Positions 44,676-54,615 of a stretch of DNA of 64,000 nucleotides are shown here, one piece after another (within the stretch, counting starts at the first letter, position 1; each line of letters starts with the position of its first letter). The DNA is taken from assembly GCA_016841245.1 (NCBI GenBank), contig JAENZN010000003.1, forward strand, positions 62,001 through 126,000. Reading direction: 5' to 3'. The position numbers and the translations under genes were made by a program. Source of the stretch: Syntrophomonas sp. (GTDB lineage Bacteria > Bacillota > Syntrophomonadia > Syntrophomonadales > Syntrophomonadaceae). Under the pieces are notes generated by a model, which was not told the DNA's origin, did not search any database, and saw nothing but the letters and a program-made list of their open reading frames with translations.

Positions 44676-45227
44676 TTACTGGTTAAGACAGGAACCATCA
44701 CGAAGTCCTGTTCCGTTACCGCCCTGGGCACGGCCTGCTCCAGCACCTAAGCCCTGCCCTGAGCCGCTGCCTTTAGCGGTTCCACTGCCAGCCCCTAGGC
44801 CTTGCCCTGAGCCATCGCCGTTACCCATTCCACTGCCAGCACCGAAGCATGCGCCCATGGATTGACCGAGTCGTGCTGAACCTGTGCCATCACAAGTTGC
44901 TTGATTTTCTTCCATTGCTGTGATGATTGCATCAGCCCGTTCCTGGGTCATAGTTCCGGCTTCAACTCTGGCATTCAGCCGATCCTTTTTCATTTCTAGA
45001 ATCTGTGCCTTGAATTCATCTAATACGCCAGCTTCATTGGCTATAGTTCCATAGGTATTACCGGTTTCTACTCTTTCGGCAACAACACTATCAACTGTTC
45101 GGCCGGTTAGTCCTGCAGCCGCTTCAGCCGGTGTACTGTATGCTGATGCCGCAAAAGCGGATGCGGATACGGCTCCGATGGTTAGAACCATGGTTGTTAT
45201 AGCGATTGCCTTTTTTAAGTTTATCAT
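44676..45227 (-). CDS. Secreted DUF2680-like protein with Gly-rich C-terminus
   Basis: This 183-residue protein has a signal peptide (AIAITTMVLTIGAVSASAFA), a helical domain resembling DUF2680 (TVDSVVAERVETGNTYGTIANEAG, LEMKKDRLNARVEAG, MTQERADAII), and a C-terminal tail with two near-identical GSGQGLGAG repeats and isolated cysteines. GGAGT precedes the ATG. It is divergent from a two-component system starting 180 bases away, an arrangement often seen when such proteins are part of an envelope or metal-stress response. Function is unknown. Confidence 0.75.
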   Translation of the reverse strand: MINLKKAIAITTMVLTIGAVSASAFAASAYSTPAEAAAGLTGRTVDSVVAERVETGNTYGTIANEAGVLDEFKAQILEMKKDRLNARVEAGTMTQERADAIITAMEENQATCDGTGSARLGQSMGACFGAGSGMGNGDGSGQGLGAGSGTAKGSGSGQGLGAGAGRAQGGNGTGLRDGSCLNQ

Positions 45228-45407
45228 TGCTAGTACTCCTTTCGATTTTATACTCAGCAGTCGTTATCAACTGCTGTGCTTACATATTAACTTTCAATTA
45301 TGTCAAAAGTGTGTTTTGGATATTCTAAATTTGTGAACTTTATTCGGCCCCATAACACAAAAATGTCACATAGATATTATATAATTTTAAAATGGAGGTA
45401 AAATTTT

Positions 45408-46097
45408 ATGCCTACAATATTAATAGCAGATGACAATCAACAGATTACCTCGATTTTAGGGGAATATGCTAAAAAAGAAGGTTATACTATATTAATCGCC
45501 CTGGATGGCCTGGATGCTATGGAGCAGTTTGAAGAGAAAAATCCGGATATAGTTTTGCTTGATGTTATGATGCCTAAAATGGACGGCTTTGAGCTCTGCC
45601 GGGAAATACGTAAAACTTCCAATGTGCCCATTATCATGGTTACTGCTCGGGGTGAGGATTTTGAGAAAATTATGGGGCTTGATATTGGTGCTGATGATTA
45701 TATCGTAAAGCCTTTTTCACCTGCTGAAGTTATGGCCCGGGTGAGGGCCATACTGCGTAGAATAGAGAGGGAAGACCGGGCGGCTCAGCTGTTCAGCTTT
45801 GATAATTTATCGATAAATCTTGAAGACTATACAGTTGTTATTGATGGGATCAATGTATCATTAACCAAAAAAGAAATTGAGTTATTGTGGACTTTGGCCA
45901 GTCATAAAAACAAGGTTTTTTCCCGGGATAATCTCTTAAACAGCTTGTGGGGGCATGACTATTTTGGGGATAGCCGCACGGTAGACTCCCATATTAAAAG
46001 ACTTCGGGCTAAACTTGATGTATTTAAGCACGGTAATTGGGAGATAAAAACAATATGGGGAGTTGGCTATAAATTTGAGGTAAAGGCTGATGTTTAA
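45408..46097 (+). CDS. OmpR/PhoB-family response regulator
   Basis: This 229-residue protein has a receiver domain with phospho-Asp52 (VLLDVMMPKMDGFE), the conserved Lys in DDYIVKPFSP and a winged-helix DNA-binding domain (VSLTKKEIELLWTLA, DSRTVDSHIKRLRAKL, IWGVGYKFE). It overlaps the histidine kinase gene by eight bases. TGGAGG precedes the ATG. Confidence 0.96.
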   Translation: MPTILIADDNQQITSILGEYAKKEGYTILIALDGLDAMEQFEEKNPDIVLLDVMMPKMDGFELCREIRKTSNVPIIMVTARGEDFEKIMGLDIGADDYIVKPFSPAEVMARVRAILRRIEREDRAAQLFSFDNLSINLEDYTVVIDGINVSLTKKEIELLWTLASHKNKVFSRDNLLNSLWGHDYFGDSRTVDSHIKRLRAKLDVFKHGNWEIKTIWGVGYKFEVKADV

Positions 46098-47523
46098 AAA
46101 TAGAATCGCAATAAAACTGTCCTCATATTTCGCATTAGCACTACTGGTGTTTTCTATAATAATAGGCGGCGTCTTTTTAATCCTTTTCAAAAACTATACG
46201 GTGGAATTGCATAAGGCCGATTTGGAAAAGAGAGCAGCCGGTATAGCCCAGACCCTGTCGGGATTTACGTCTGCCAATAATAATGGCAGACAGGGTGGTT
46301 ACGGTGTATATCTTCGATTTATTGACGATATTGCTATGACTGATGTTTGGATTGTTGACCAAAACCGGGATCTTATCACCAGGGGATCGGGTATGGGAGG
46401 GATGGGAAAAGAATATGTATACTCGGATTTGCCCGCCGATGCCGACAGCGTAATATCAGAGGTATTCACAGGTAAAACCGCATTTAGCGAAGACTTTAGC
46501 ACTTTGCTTAATGCCCCCACCCTGACCGTAGGCACACCTATAATAACCGCTAATGGGGAAATAACTGGGGTGGTACTGCTGCATTCTCCGATTGATGGTA
46601 TAAATCAGGCCATATCGGATGGGTTGGCCGCTCTGGCCATAAGTATCCTGGCTGCCCTCTTGATTGCCTTTTCATTATCAATTGGATTTTCTATCAGCTT
46701 TACCAGACCCCTGAACCGGATGAAAAGCACCGCTTTGCTTCTGGCTGATGGCGATTACACCGCTCAGACCCAAATACAACAAAATGATGAAATCGGTGAC
46801 CTGGCCATTACCCTTGACATACTGAGCGAACGTCTCAAACAGGCCAGCCAGGATAGTGCCAGGCTGGAACAGCTGCGGCGGGACTTTGTGGCCAATATTT
46901 CACATGAGCTTAGAACACCTATAACAGTAATCCGAGGTTCACTGGAAGCTTTGTATGATGGAGTTGTAACTGACCCGGACCAGGTAAAAAGCTACCAGCA
47001 GCAGATCATGTTTGAAGCTTTATTTCTGCAAAGGCTGGTGGGTGACCTGCTTGATTTGTCCCGACTGCAGAATACTGATTTTGAAATAGAAAAACAGGAA
47101 ATAAATATGGCCGAAGTAATAGACGATGTTACCCGCAGCATGACTCCTATTGCTGATGATAAAGGGATAAGAATGGAAGTAATAAAAGATCAGAGTTTGG
47201 AACATATCTGGGGTGACTACGGCCGAATCAGGCAAATGCTGATGATATTGCTGGATAATGCGGTAAAATTTTCACCCGAAAATGGGGTTGTAAAGCTGAA
47301 CCTGACCAATCGAGTATTATCCATAAGTGATAACGGAGTGGGTATAGCAGCGGAAAACTTGCCCTATATTTTCAACCGCTTTCATAAATCTCGCTCCGAG
47401 CATAATAAAAGCGGTACTGGTTTAGGATTGGCTATTGCCAAACAGATTGCCGATCGACATGATATCGATATTGAGGTAGAAAGTGAGCCGGATGTAAAAA
47501 CCGAGTTCCGGCTAAAATTCTGA
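46090..47523 (+). CDS. Membrane sensor histidine kinase
   Basis: This 477-residue kinase has TM1 (about 13-35), an extracytoplasmic sensor domain of about 140 residues, TM2 (about 178-200), HAMP (TRPLNRMKSTALLLADGDY), HisKA with ISHELRTPITVIRGSL and HATPase with [11 protein letters not shown]-type G-box ([17 protein letters not shown]). It is coupled by overlap to the response regulator and faces a secreted Gly-rich protein gene, which may be its target. The signal is unknown. Confidence 0.95.
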   Translation: MFKNRIAIKLSSYFALALLVFSIIIGGVFLILFKNYTVELHKADLEKRAAGIAQTLSGFTSANNNGRQGGYGVYLRFIDDIAMTDVWIVDQNRDLITRGSGMGGMGKEYVYSDLPADADSVISEVFTGKTAFSEDFSTLLNAPTLTVGTPIITANGEITGVVLLHSPIDGINQAISDGLAALAISILAALLIAFSLSIGFSISFTRPLNRMKSTALLLADGDYTAQTQIQQNDEIGDLAITLDILSERLKQASQDSARLEQLRRDFVANISHELRTPITVIRGSLEALYDGVVTDPDQVKSYQQQIMFEALFLQRLVGDLLDLSRLQNTDFEIEKQEINMAEVIDDVTRSMTPIADDKGIRMEVIKDQSLEHIWGDYGRIRQMLMILLDNAVKFSPENGVVKLNLTNRVLSISDNGVGIAAENLPYIFNRFHKSRSEHNKSGTGLGLAIAKQIADRHDIDIEVESEPDVKTEFRLKF

Positions 47524-47634
47524 GGGACCTGTCTCCGTGTTTCCATAATTAAAGTAGGAGTGGATTAAGAATAAAGAAGGAGTATAATATAGCTTATATT
47601 TGTTATATGAAATTATAGACGAGGCGGGATTATA

Positions 47635-50600
47635 GTGAAAAATTTCAAGAAAATATTAATAGCCAATCGAGGGGAAATTGCTATTAGGATAATTCGTGCA
47701 TGCCAGGAACTCGGTATCAGGACCGTTACCATATACTCTAAAGAAGACAAATTGGCCTTATTCAGAACCAAGTCTGATGAATCATATTTAATTGGTAATA
47801 ATAAAGGTCCGGTAGAGGCCTATTTGAATATAGAGGAGATCATTAACCTGGCCCTTAAAAAGGGCGTAGATGCTATTCATCCTGGCTATGGATTTCTGGC
47901 TGAAAACGCCGAGTTTGCAGAAAAATGTATAGAATCCGGAATAGAATTTATTGGTCCGACTCCAGAGATGATGAATCAATTGGGTGATAAGATCCAATCA
48001 AAATTAGTAGCCCAGGGAGTTGGCGTCCCTACTATCCCAGGTATTGAGAAACCTATTACATCAGATAAAGAAGCTACTAAGTTTGCCCAGCAATGCGGTT
48101 ACCCCATTATGCTCAAGGCTTCAGCCGGAGGCGGTGGGCGTGGCATGAGAATTGTAAGATGTGAAGCTGAATTGCTGCAGGAATTTCACAGCGCCAGGAA
48201 TGAAGCCGGCAAAGCCTTTGGTATTGATGATATTTTTATTGAAAAATATCTGGAAAACCCCAAGCACATCGAAGTCCAAATTCTAGGGGATAGATGGGGT
48301 AATATTGTCCATTTGTATGAAAGAGATTGTTCTATTCAAAGACGCCATCAAAAAGTTATTGAATTTACCCCGGCCCTGACTCTTACAGAAGCAAAAAGAC
48401 AGGCTATCTGCTCGGATGCCGTTAAAATTGCCAAAGCGGTTAACTATAGAAGTGCTGGTACAGTTGAATTCCTATTAGACCGGGAGGGAAATCATTACTT
48501 CATAGAAATGAACCCTCGGATTCAGGTAGAACATACGGTGACTGAAATGGTTACCGGTATTGATATTGTGCAAAACCAAATCCTTATTGCTCAGGGTTAT
48601 AAATTAAAATCCAAGGAAATAGGTATACCCGGCCAAAGATCTATTAAAGTAAGGGGCTATGCTATACAGTGCAGAGTAACAACAGAAGACCCCACTAATA
48701 ATTTTGCACCGGATACCGGAAAGATCGATGTATACAGGACCGGGTCTGGTTTCGGTATCAGACTGGACGGAGGCAACGGATATACGGGATCAATAATCAG
48801 TCCCTACTATGATAGTCTGCTGGTTAAAATAATTGCCTGGTCCAGAACTTTTGAAGATGCCATTAATAAGTGCCGGCGTTCTATCCGGGAAACCACTATC
48901 AGCGGGGTTCAGACGAATGAAGCCTTTTTGCTCAATGTACTTTCCCATCCTACGTTTATCCAGGGTGAATGTGATACGGGTTTCATTGATTCCACTCCTA
49001 AGCTTTTTGATATAACCCCACGGGAAGACCATGAAGCTGCCATACTGAAATTTATTGGGGAAAAGGTGGTAAATGAAAGTAAGGGTGTTAAGAATGATTA
49101 TGATGTGCCCAGGGTTCCCGGGATTCCAGGCAATTACAAGCTGTCCGGCAGCAAACAGATTTTGGATAAGAAAGGTCCCCAGGGGGTAGTGGATTGGATA
49201 AAGGCTCAAAATCGGCTCTTACTGACGGATACCACCATGCGGGATGCTCACCAGTCATTAATGGCCACTCGAATTAGAACGGTTGATATGTTAAGGATTG
49301 CCGAGGCAACCGCATATTTAGGGAAGGACTTGTTCTCCCTGGAGATGTGGGGCGGTGCTACCTTTGATGTGGCTTACCGTTTTCTAAAAGAATGCCCCTG
49401 GCAAAGACTGGTTGAACTGCGCGAAAAAATTCCCAATGTAATGTTCCAGATGTTGATAAGGGGTGCCAATGCGGTGGGGTATACTAATTACCCTGATAAT
49501 GTAGTAAGAGAATTCATCAGAGAATCAGCTCAGGCAGGCATCGATATATTCCGTATTTTTGATTCTCTGAACTGGTTAAAGGGGATGGAAACAGCTATTG
49601 ATGAAACACTGAAAACCGGTAAAATAGCTGAGGCCTGTATCTGCTATACCGGCGATATTCTGGATGAGAGCAGAGACAAATATTCATTGCAATATTATGT
49701 GGAAACCGCTAAGGAAATTGAGAAAATGGGCGCCCATATCCTGGGTATCAAAGACATGTCGGGGCTGTTAAAACCCTATGCCGCAGATAAATTAGTAAGA
49801 GCCTTGAAAAACGAGGTGTCCATTCCCATTCATCTGCATACCCATGACACCAGCGGTAATGGAGTCGCTACCCTGCTTATGGCAGCAGAGGCTGGAGTAG
49901 ATATAGTGGATACCGCTTTTAACAGTATGTCCGGCCTGACCAGTCAACCGGCTCTTAATTCAGTAGTCGCAGCCCTGGAAAACACCAAGCGTGATACCAA
50001 GATCAACCTGGATGATATTCAGGAAATCTCCGATTATTGGAACGACATCAGGCCTATCTACAGCCAGTTTGAATCCGGTCTTAAATCAGGAACGGCTGAA
50101 GTATATAAATATGAAATCCCCGGCGGGCAGTATTCTAATTTAAAACCCCAGGTGGAAAGCTTCGGATTGGGACACAAATTCACAGAAGTAAAGGAAATGT
50201 ATAAAACCGTCAATGAGATGCTGGGAGATATCGTAAAAGTCACTCCTTCGTCAAAACTGGTGGGGGACCTGGCTATATTCATGGTCAGGAATGATTTGAC
50301 TCCGGAAAACATAGTAGAGAAAGGAAAAGATTTAGCTTTTCCTGATTCTGCCGTGGCCTATTTTGAAGGTATGATGGGGCAGCCGGTGGGGGGATTCCCC
50401 CTAGAAATTCAAAATGTAGTATTGAAGGGTAAAAAGCCTATAACCAGCCGTCCCGGAGAATTACTGGAACCGGTGGACTTTGAAGTGATTCGTAAGCTCC
50501 TGGAGCAAAAATACAACCTCCAGGCATCCAGGAGGGAAATTCTCAGTTACGCCCTGTATCCGAAAGTCTTTGAAGAATATTTGAACTATAAGAAAACCTA

Positions 50601-51063
50601 TGGTGATTTAAGCAGAATGAACAGTCCGGTATTTTTTGATGGCATCAGTGAAGGAGAAGTTTGCGAGGTTGAAGTTGAGGAAGGGAAAATATTTATAGTC
50701 AAACTCATAGAAATTGGAAAAGTAAGCAAAGAAGGGGTGCGGAAAGTAGATTTTGAGGTCAACGGCAACACCCGAGAAATAATTATAATGGACCAGCAGT
50801 ATAAAACCGGGGGGATTATTGAATCCACAGTATTTGCAGATCCTGATAACAAAAATGAGATTGGTGCCAGTATTCCCGGAATGGTCAGCAAAATACTGGT
50901 TAAAAGCGGGGAACAAGTAAAAAGCGGGCAGAGTCTCATGATCATTGAAGCAATGAAAATGGAGACCCATGTCGCAGCGCAGCAAAATGGCAAAATACTT
51001 AGTATTATTGTAGAAGAAGGCCAGCAGGTGAAAAACGGTGAATTATTGATGATGCTAGAATAG
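47635..51063 (+). CDS. pyc: Pyruvate carboxylase
   Basis: This 1142-residue single-chain enzyme has biotin carboxylase (1 to about 450, FKKILIANRGEIAIRIIRAC), carboxyltransferase (about 525-800, LLTDTTMRDAHQSLMATR), the PYC allosteric/tetramerisation region and a biotinyl domain with EAMKMETH, biotin on Lys1108. It converts pyruvate and bicarbonate to oxaloacetate with ATP. The start is GTG 47635. It is a lone gene with 110 bases of upstream DNA after the kinase. Confidence 0.97.
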   Translation: MKNFKKILIANRGEIAIRIIRACQELGIRTVTIYSKEDKLALFRTKSDESYLIGNNKGPVEAYLNIEEIINLALKKGVDAIHPGYGFLAENAEFAEKCIESGIEFIGPTPEMMNQLGDKIQSKLVAQGVGVPTIPGIEKPITSDKEATKFAQQCGYPIMLKASAGGGGRGMRIVRCEAELLQEFHSARNEAGKAFGIDDIFIEKYLENPKHIEVQILGDRWGNIVHLYERDCSIQRRHQKVIEFTPALTLTEAKRQAICSDAVKIAKAVNYRSAGTVEFLLDREGNHYFIEMNPRIQVEHTVTEMVTGIDIVQNQILIAQGYKLKSKEIGIPGQRSIKVRGYAIQCRVTTEDPTNNFAPDTGKIDVYRTGSGFGIRLDGGNGYTGSIISPYYDSLLVKIIAWSRTFEDAINKCRRSIRETTISGVQTNEAFLLNVLSHPTFIQGECDTGFIDSTPKLFDITPREDHEAAILKFIGEKVVNESKGVKNDYDVPRVPGIPGNYKLSGSKQILDKKGPQGVVDWIKAQNRLLLTDTTMRDAHQSLMATRIRTVDMLRIAEATAYLGKDLFSLEMWGGATFDVAYRFLKECPWQRLVELREKIPNVMFQMLIRGANAVGYTNYPDNVVREFIRESAQAGIDIFRIFDSLNWLKGMETAIDETLKTGKIAEACICYTGDILDESRDKYSLQYYVETAKEIEKMGAHILGIKDMSGLLKPYAADKLVRALKNEVSIPIHLHTHDTSGNGVATLLMAAEAGVDIVDTAFNSMSGLTSQPALNSVVAALENTKRDTKINLDDIQEISDYWNDIRPIYSQFESGLKSGTAEVYKYEIPGGQYSNLKPQVESFGLGHKFTEVKEMYKTVNEMLGDIVKVTPSSKLVGDLAIFMVRNDLTPENIVEKGKDLAFPDSAVAYFEGMMGQPVGGFPLEIQNVVLKGKKPITSRPGELLEPVDFEVIRKLLEQKYNLQASRREILSYALYPKVFEEYLNYKKTYGDLSRMNSPVFFDGISEGEVCEVEVEEGKIFIVKLIEIGKVSKEGVRKVDFEVNGNTREIIIMDQQYKTGGIIESTVFADPDNKNEIGASIPGMVSKILVKSGEQVKSGQSLMIIEAMKMETHVAAQQNGKILSIIVEEGQQVKNGELLMMLE

Positions 51064-51288
51064 CAGCTCTACTTATTAAGTCCTGTTAAATACGTTCTTT
51101 GCTTTTCATATCGAAGAGATGTATTTTATTCTGTTTAACCGATAACTTTACCATACTGGCAGTTTTAGTTTATATAATAGACTGTTTCATTATCAAATCC
51201 ACCATCAGAGTGTTGGCAGATTTAAAGATTTCTTAATTTCTTTCCGATATGTATTTTAACAGAAAGACTTAAAAAGGAGGGAAACGTT

Positions 51289-51882
51289 ATGTCAATATAT
51301 GGTGTTAATGGTAGCTATAATAACTACTCAGCTTACCAGGCGAACATAAACCAGGATGTCGAGAAAAGTAAAATGGAATCTTCCAATGCTCAAACAGCAA
51401 ATGAAGCTGCCACGATAAATAATGTAACAAGCGAGAGCAGCCAGTTTAAAAGTGTTTCGGACTATACATCATATTTATTTAAAACTTATAATTATTTTGG
51501 AAGAAGTGCATCGGTAGAGGGGGTGCCAACTACCGTCTCGGTATCAGGAGCTTTTTTAAGTAAATGTATAAACGATCCTGAAAAAGCAGAGTACTTGGAG
51601 AGTAATTTGAACGCTATCACTGATAGTATCTCATATGTAAAAAGTCATTCTCTTGGAACATTGGTTAATGCTAGTTATAATATTGATGCCAATGGTAATA
51701 TCTCAATGATGACGACTTCGACGAATGATCCAGATGGGAAAATAGCACGAGAAAATGCGAAAAAGGCAACTGAAGAAAAAATAGAATTTGAAGCAAGAGT
51801 TGAAGAACGCAGGGAAAATCAAAGTGAGATAGCAGGACCTCTCTCAAATTGGTGGGAAGCATCTTTGGACTTTTATGCATAG
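51289..51882 (+). CDS. Uncharacterised 197-residue protein
   Basis: AAAGGAGGG precedes ATG 51289. The protein starts with an Asn/Ser/Tyr-rich stretch (MSIYGVNGSYNNYSAYQ), then a middle segment with VSVSGAFLSKCINDPEKAEYLE and an Asp/Asn strand region, and ends in a charged helix plus WWEASLDFY. There is no signal peptide or membrane segment. The layout recalls small clostridial proteins of the DUF6033 kind, but I am not sure. Confidence 0.65.
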   Translation: MSIYGVNGSYNNYSAYQANINQDVEKSKMESSNAQTANEAATINNVTSESSQFKSVSDYTSYLFKTYNYFGRSASVEGVPTTVSVSGAFLSKCINDPEKAEYLESNLNAITDSISYVKSHSLGTLVNASYNIDANGNISMMTTSTNDPDGKIARENAKKATEEKIEFEARVEERRENQSEIAGPLSNWWEASLDFYA

Positions 51883-51945
51883 TTTTGATGAATATTACCA
51901 CCGCTGTTGCTGAATTTCTATCTATAAGTTGTTGAATCAGGTTTT

Positions 51946-52205
51946 TACATGTATGTATTGCTGCAGGGGATGAGATTAATTATATTTTCCCAAAGAGTTT
52001 TTATATACTCAGGGGAGGAGTACCTTTGTATCACCCACATAGGCCGCAGTAAAGGAGAGAATCACTTTTATCTCCGGTTCGCTATAGGCTCAGATGATTT
52101 CTTCATAGTATCTAAGGAAAACTTTGTAGTCGGATTGAAGATATCATATACTACGGAGTTACCGGTTTTTTCCTCCGCCGCATGGGTATCAATGACATAA
52201 GTTGA
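51946..52205 (-). pseudogene. Decayed C-terminal fragment of a kamA-like gene
   Basis: About 260 bases align with the 3' third of kamA (plus-strand positions about 56508-56765) in the same orientation, including GCTGC..GGGATGAGATT, CAGGCCGCAGT-like, AATCACTTTTATC, TTTTTCCTCC.CC and ATCAATAACATAAGT-like blocks. It has many changes and no start. The plus-strand open frame across it (51949-52200) is an antisense shadow. Confidence 0.85.
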
Positions 52206-52219
52206 AAGGCACTTTTCTC

Positions 52220-52248
52220 TTGACTTGACGAAAGGGCTTAAGTAAAAT
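52220..52248 (+). promoter_or_regulatory. Promoter of the marR-MATE operon
   Basis: TTGACT (52220-52225) and TAAAAT (52243-52248) are separated by 17 bases, just before the inverted repeat at 52253. Confidence 0.75.
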
Positions 52249-52252
52249 GACG

Positions 52253-52289
52253 ATTAGTAAGAAATCTGACCATAAGATTTCTTACTAAT
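52253..52289. promoter_or_regulatory. Inverted repeat over the start site, probable MarR operator
   Basis: ATTAGTAAGAAATC and GATTTCTTACTAAT are perfect 14-base arms with a nine-base spacer, starting five bases after the -10 box. A short T-run follows, so an attenuator role is also possible, but the position suits autorepression by MarR. Confidence 0.7.
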
Positions 52290-52308
52290 AATTTTTTGGG
52301 GATATATT

Positions 52309-52755
52309 ATGGAGCATAAATTATTAGAGGTCACCCATGAACTGTTATTTCAACTGCTCCCACTTTATTTTGAAAAATTAGGTGTAATTTTTAAAAAGGC
52401 TGATAAAAACGATCTTTACTGTAATAAAAACCAGAACCGGGCAATTCTAATGATAAAACGTCAGGGAAAGATTACACCTACTCAACTGGGAAGGCAGCTT
52501 GATATGGAAAAGGGCAGTTTAACCACTCTAATAGACTCATTAGAGGGGATGAATCTGCTTGCCAGGGAACCGTATATATCTGACCGGAGGAAAGTATTAT
52601 TGAGCCTGACTCAAGAAGGCCAGGAGTACTTTGAGCAGATGATCGCTGCTTACCAGAAATATCTGGCCGAGATACTGGAAGATACACCTGGGGAGGATAT
52701 TGCAGAATTTGCTGCCCATCTAGAATATGTTGTTAAGTTTTTAGAGAGATTGTGA
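52309..52755 (+). CDS. MarR family transcriptional regulator
   Basis: This 148-residue protein has the MarR winged helix (ILMIKRQGKITPTQLGRQLDMEKGSLTTLIDSLEGMNLLAREPYISDRRKVLLSLTQEG reduced here to its core: recognition helix plus DRRKV wing). It starts 13 bases before the MATE gene, so it almost certainly regulates that exporter. The 14-base inverted repeat at the promoter is its likely site. Confidence 0.93.
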   Translation: MEHKLLEVTHELLFQLLPLYFEKLGVIFKKADKNDLYCNKNQNRAILMIKRQGKITPTQLGRQLDMEKGSLTTLIDSLEGMNLLAREPYISDRRKVLLSLTQEGQEYFEQMIAAYQKYLAEILEDTPGEDIAEFAAHLEYVVKFLERL

Positions 52756-52768
52756 GGAGTAAAGATAA

Positions 52769-54154
52769 GTGAACCATTCAAAGCAATTAGGAGAAGAAAA
52801 AATTACCCGACTATTGATTAGATTTTCGGTTCCAGCAGTTGTAGGTATGCTGGTTAATGCTTTGTATAATGTTATCGACCGGATTTTTGTGGGCCGAGGA
52901 GTAGGATCTCTGGGGATTGCGGGCATAACAGTTAGTTTTCCTATTATGCTTGTTACTATGGCATTTGCCATGCTGATTGGAATTGGTGCTACCTCACTGA
53001 TATCCATTCGCCTGGGAGAACAAAAAAAGCAGGAAGCCGAATTGGTAGCTGGAAATGCCGTAGTTCTGCTTATAGTCATCTCTACCTGCCTGGCTGTGCT
53101 GGGTTTAGTTTTTCTTCACCCTCTTCTGAGAGCGCTGGGCGCCAGTGCCGAAGTACTGCCTTATGCTGCCGGGTACTTGAGTATTATTTTGTTGGGTACC
53201 ATAATCATGGGAATTAGTATGGGGATGAATAACTTTATCCGGGCTGAAGGAAACCCTAAAATTGCTATGTACACTATGCTTATCGGTGCAGTAATCAACA
53301 CTATACTAGACCCGATATTTATTTTCAGTTTTGGCATGGGCGTCCAGGGAGCCGCTATTGCTACTGTTATCGCACAGAGTATTTCAGCTGTATGGGTTTT
53401 ATACTATTTCCTGTGGGGCAATAGTGTATTGAAGATTCGTCTGCAGCATTTAAGATTAAATGGGTTAATCGTCAGAAAGATAATGGCAGTTGGATTTCCC
53501 ATGTTTGCACTACAGCTTACCAACAGTGTACAGCAGACTATTATTAATAAGAGCCTGGGATTTTATGGGGGAGACATTGCCATATCGGCTATGGGGATTA
53601 TATTCAGCATTACTACATTAATAGTTATGCCTGTAATAGGTGTTAACCAGGGTGCTCAACCTATCATCGGATACAACTATGGAGCCCGGCAATATTATCG
53701 GGTTAAGGAAGCAGTAAAATCAGCTCTGATTCTAGCCACAACTATTCTGCTAATAGGCTTCTTGATAAGCAGGCTGTTTCCGGAAAGCATTATTGCTTTA
53801 TTTAACAATACGGATAAGGAGCTGTTTGAGGTTGGAATTCGTGCCTTATCAGTATTTCTCTTATTCCTTCCTGTAATAGGTTTTCAAATAATAAGCTCCG
53901 GCTATTTTCAAGCCGTAGGGAAGGCTAAACAGGCAACTGTGCTGAGCCTATCCAGGCAGATCTTCTTATTCATCCCAGCCCTGCTCATTTTTCCGAAATT
54001 CTGGGGACTGGATGGTATCTGGCTGGCGGCACCATTTTCAGACCTGGGCTCTGCACTAATTGCTGGTATATGGCTGTATTATGAACTGCGCCATCTGGAC
54101 AAGAGACAGCTGCAGGAATATAAACATGTTTCGGAATTAATTCGTGAGAAATAA
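52769..54154 (+). CDS. MATE family multidrug/Na+ antiporter
   Basis: This 461-residue paralogue of the exporter at 1452-2810 shares VDRIFVGRGVGSL/IDRIFVGRGVGSLGIAG and QGAQPIIGYNYGA and has about 12 membrane helices. It starts with GTG 52769 after GTGAGGAG. It is co-transcribed with marR and should be induced by a MarR ligand. A hairpin terminator follows at 54276. Confidence 0.94.
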   Translation: MNHSKQLGEEKITRLLIRFSVPAVVGMLVNALYNVIDRIFVGRGVGSLGIAGITVSFPIMLVTMAFAMLIGIGATSLISIRLGEQKKQEAELVAGNAVVLLIVISTCLAVLGLVFLHPLLRALGASAEVLPYAAGYLSIILLGTIIMGISMGMNNFIRAEGNPKIAMYTMLIGAVINTILDPIFIFSFGMGVQGAAIATVIAQSISAVWVLYYFLWGNSVLKIRLQHLRLNGLIVRKIMAVGFPMFALQLTNSVQQTIINKSLGFYGGDIAISAMGIIFSITTLIVMPVIGVNQGAQPIIGYNYGARQYYRVKEAVKSALILATTILLIGFLISRLFPESIIALFNNTDKELFEVGIRALSVFLLFLPVIGFQIISSGYFQAVGKAKQATVLSLSRQIFLFIPALLIFPKFWGLDGIWLAAPFSDLGSALIAGIWLYYELRHLDKRQLQEYKHVSELIREK

Positions 54155-54275
54155 TGAATACCAGTCCCGCTATGCTTATTGTTTTTACAACCGGATATAT
54201 ATCTGAGAAATTTTGTAAGAACTTATACCTCATGTAAAGGGACCTTGGAAAACTATTGATTTATAGAGCATGGCT

Positions 54276-54305
54276 GCCACCCGCTGAGCGGGTGGCATTA
54301 ATTTA
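54276..54305 (+). terminator. Terminator of the marR-MATE operon
   Basis: GCCACCCGCT and AGCGGGTGGC form a ten-base perfect stem with a one-base centre, followed by ATTAATTT. Confidence 0.75.
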
Positions 54306-54408
54306 ATATGGCAAATATAGTAAAATGATAAAAATACTTAATATAGGAATTAAGCACAATATTATGCCAAAATTTTTAGAATAGGGACTGTAAGAGGAGA
54401 ACAATTTA

Positions 54409-54564
54409 TTGTATTTTGGAAGTAGTAATATTTTTAGCTTTAGGAATAGCTCTCCTGATCAAACCGGGATTTCTGAAAGGTATAATAAAAATGAGTTTAT
54501 TGTAAGAGCACTGGGAATCATTATGCTGATAAAAGCAGGGGTAATTCTAGCCAAATTAATTTAA
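54409..54564 (+). pseudogene. Small two-helix membrane protein, probably frameshifted
   Basis: One frame encodes EVVIFLALGIALLIKPGFLKGIIK and then hits TAA near 54504. Another frame continues with FIVRALGIIMLIKAGVILAKLI to a stop at 54564. Joined, they make a natural small membrane protein of about 50 residues with two hydrophobic segments (compare DUF6199-like proteins). A frameshift near 54490 or a sequencing error would explain this. AGGAG lies at 54394-54398. Confidence 0.5.
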
Positions 54565-54615
54565 ATGATATATACTGCAATTTTTTGGCTGTATAAGAAG
54601 TAAAGGAGATATATG

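Noticed and set aside
51949-52200. 83-codon plus-strand frame
   Set aside because: It is the antisense of the decayed kamA fragment; the similarity to ablA is on the minus strand.
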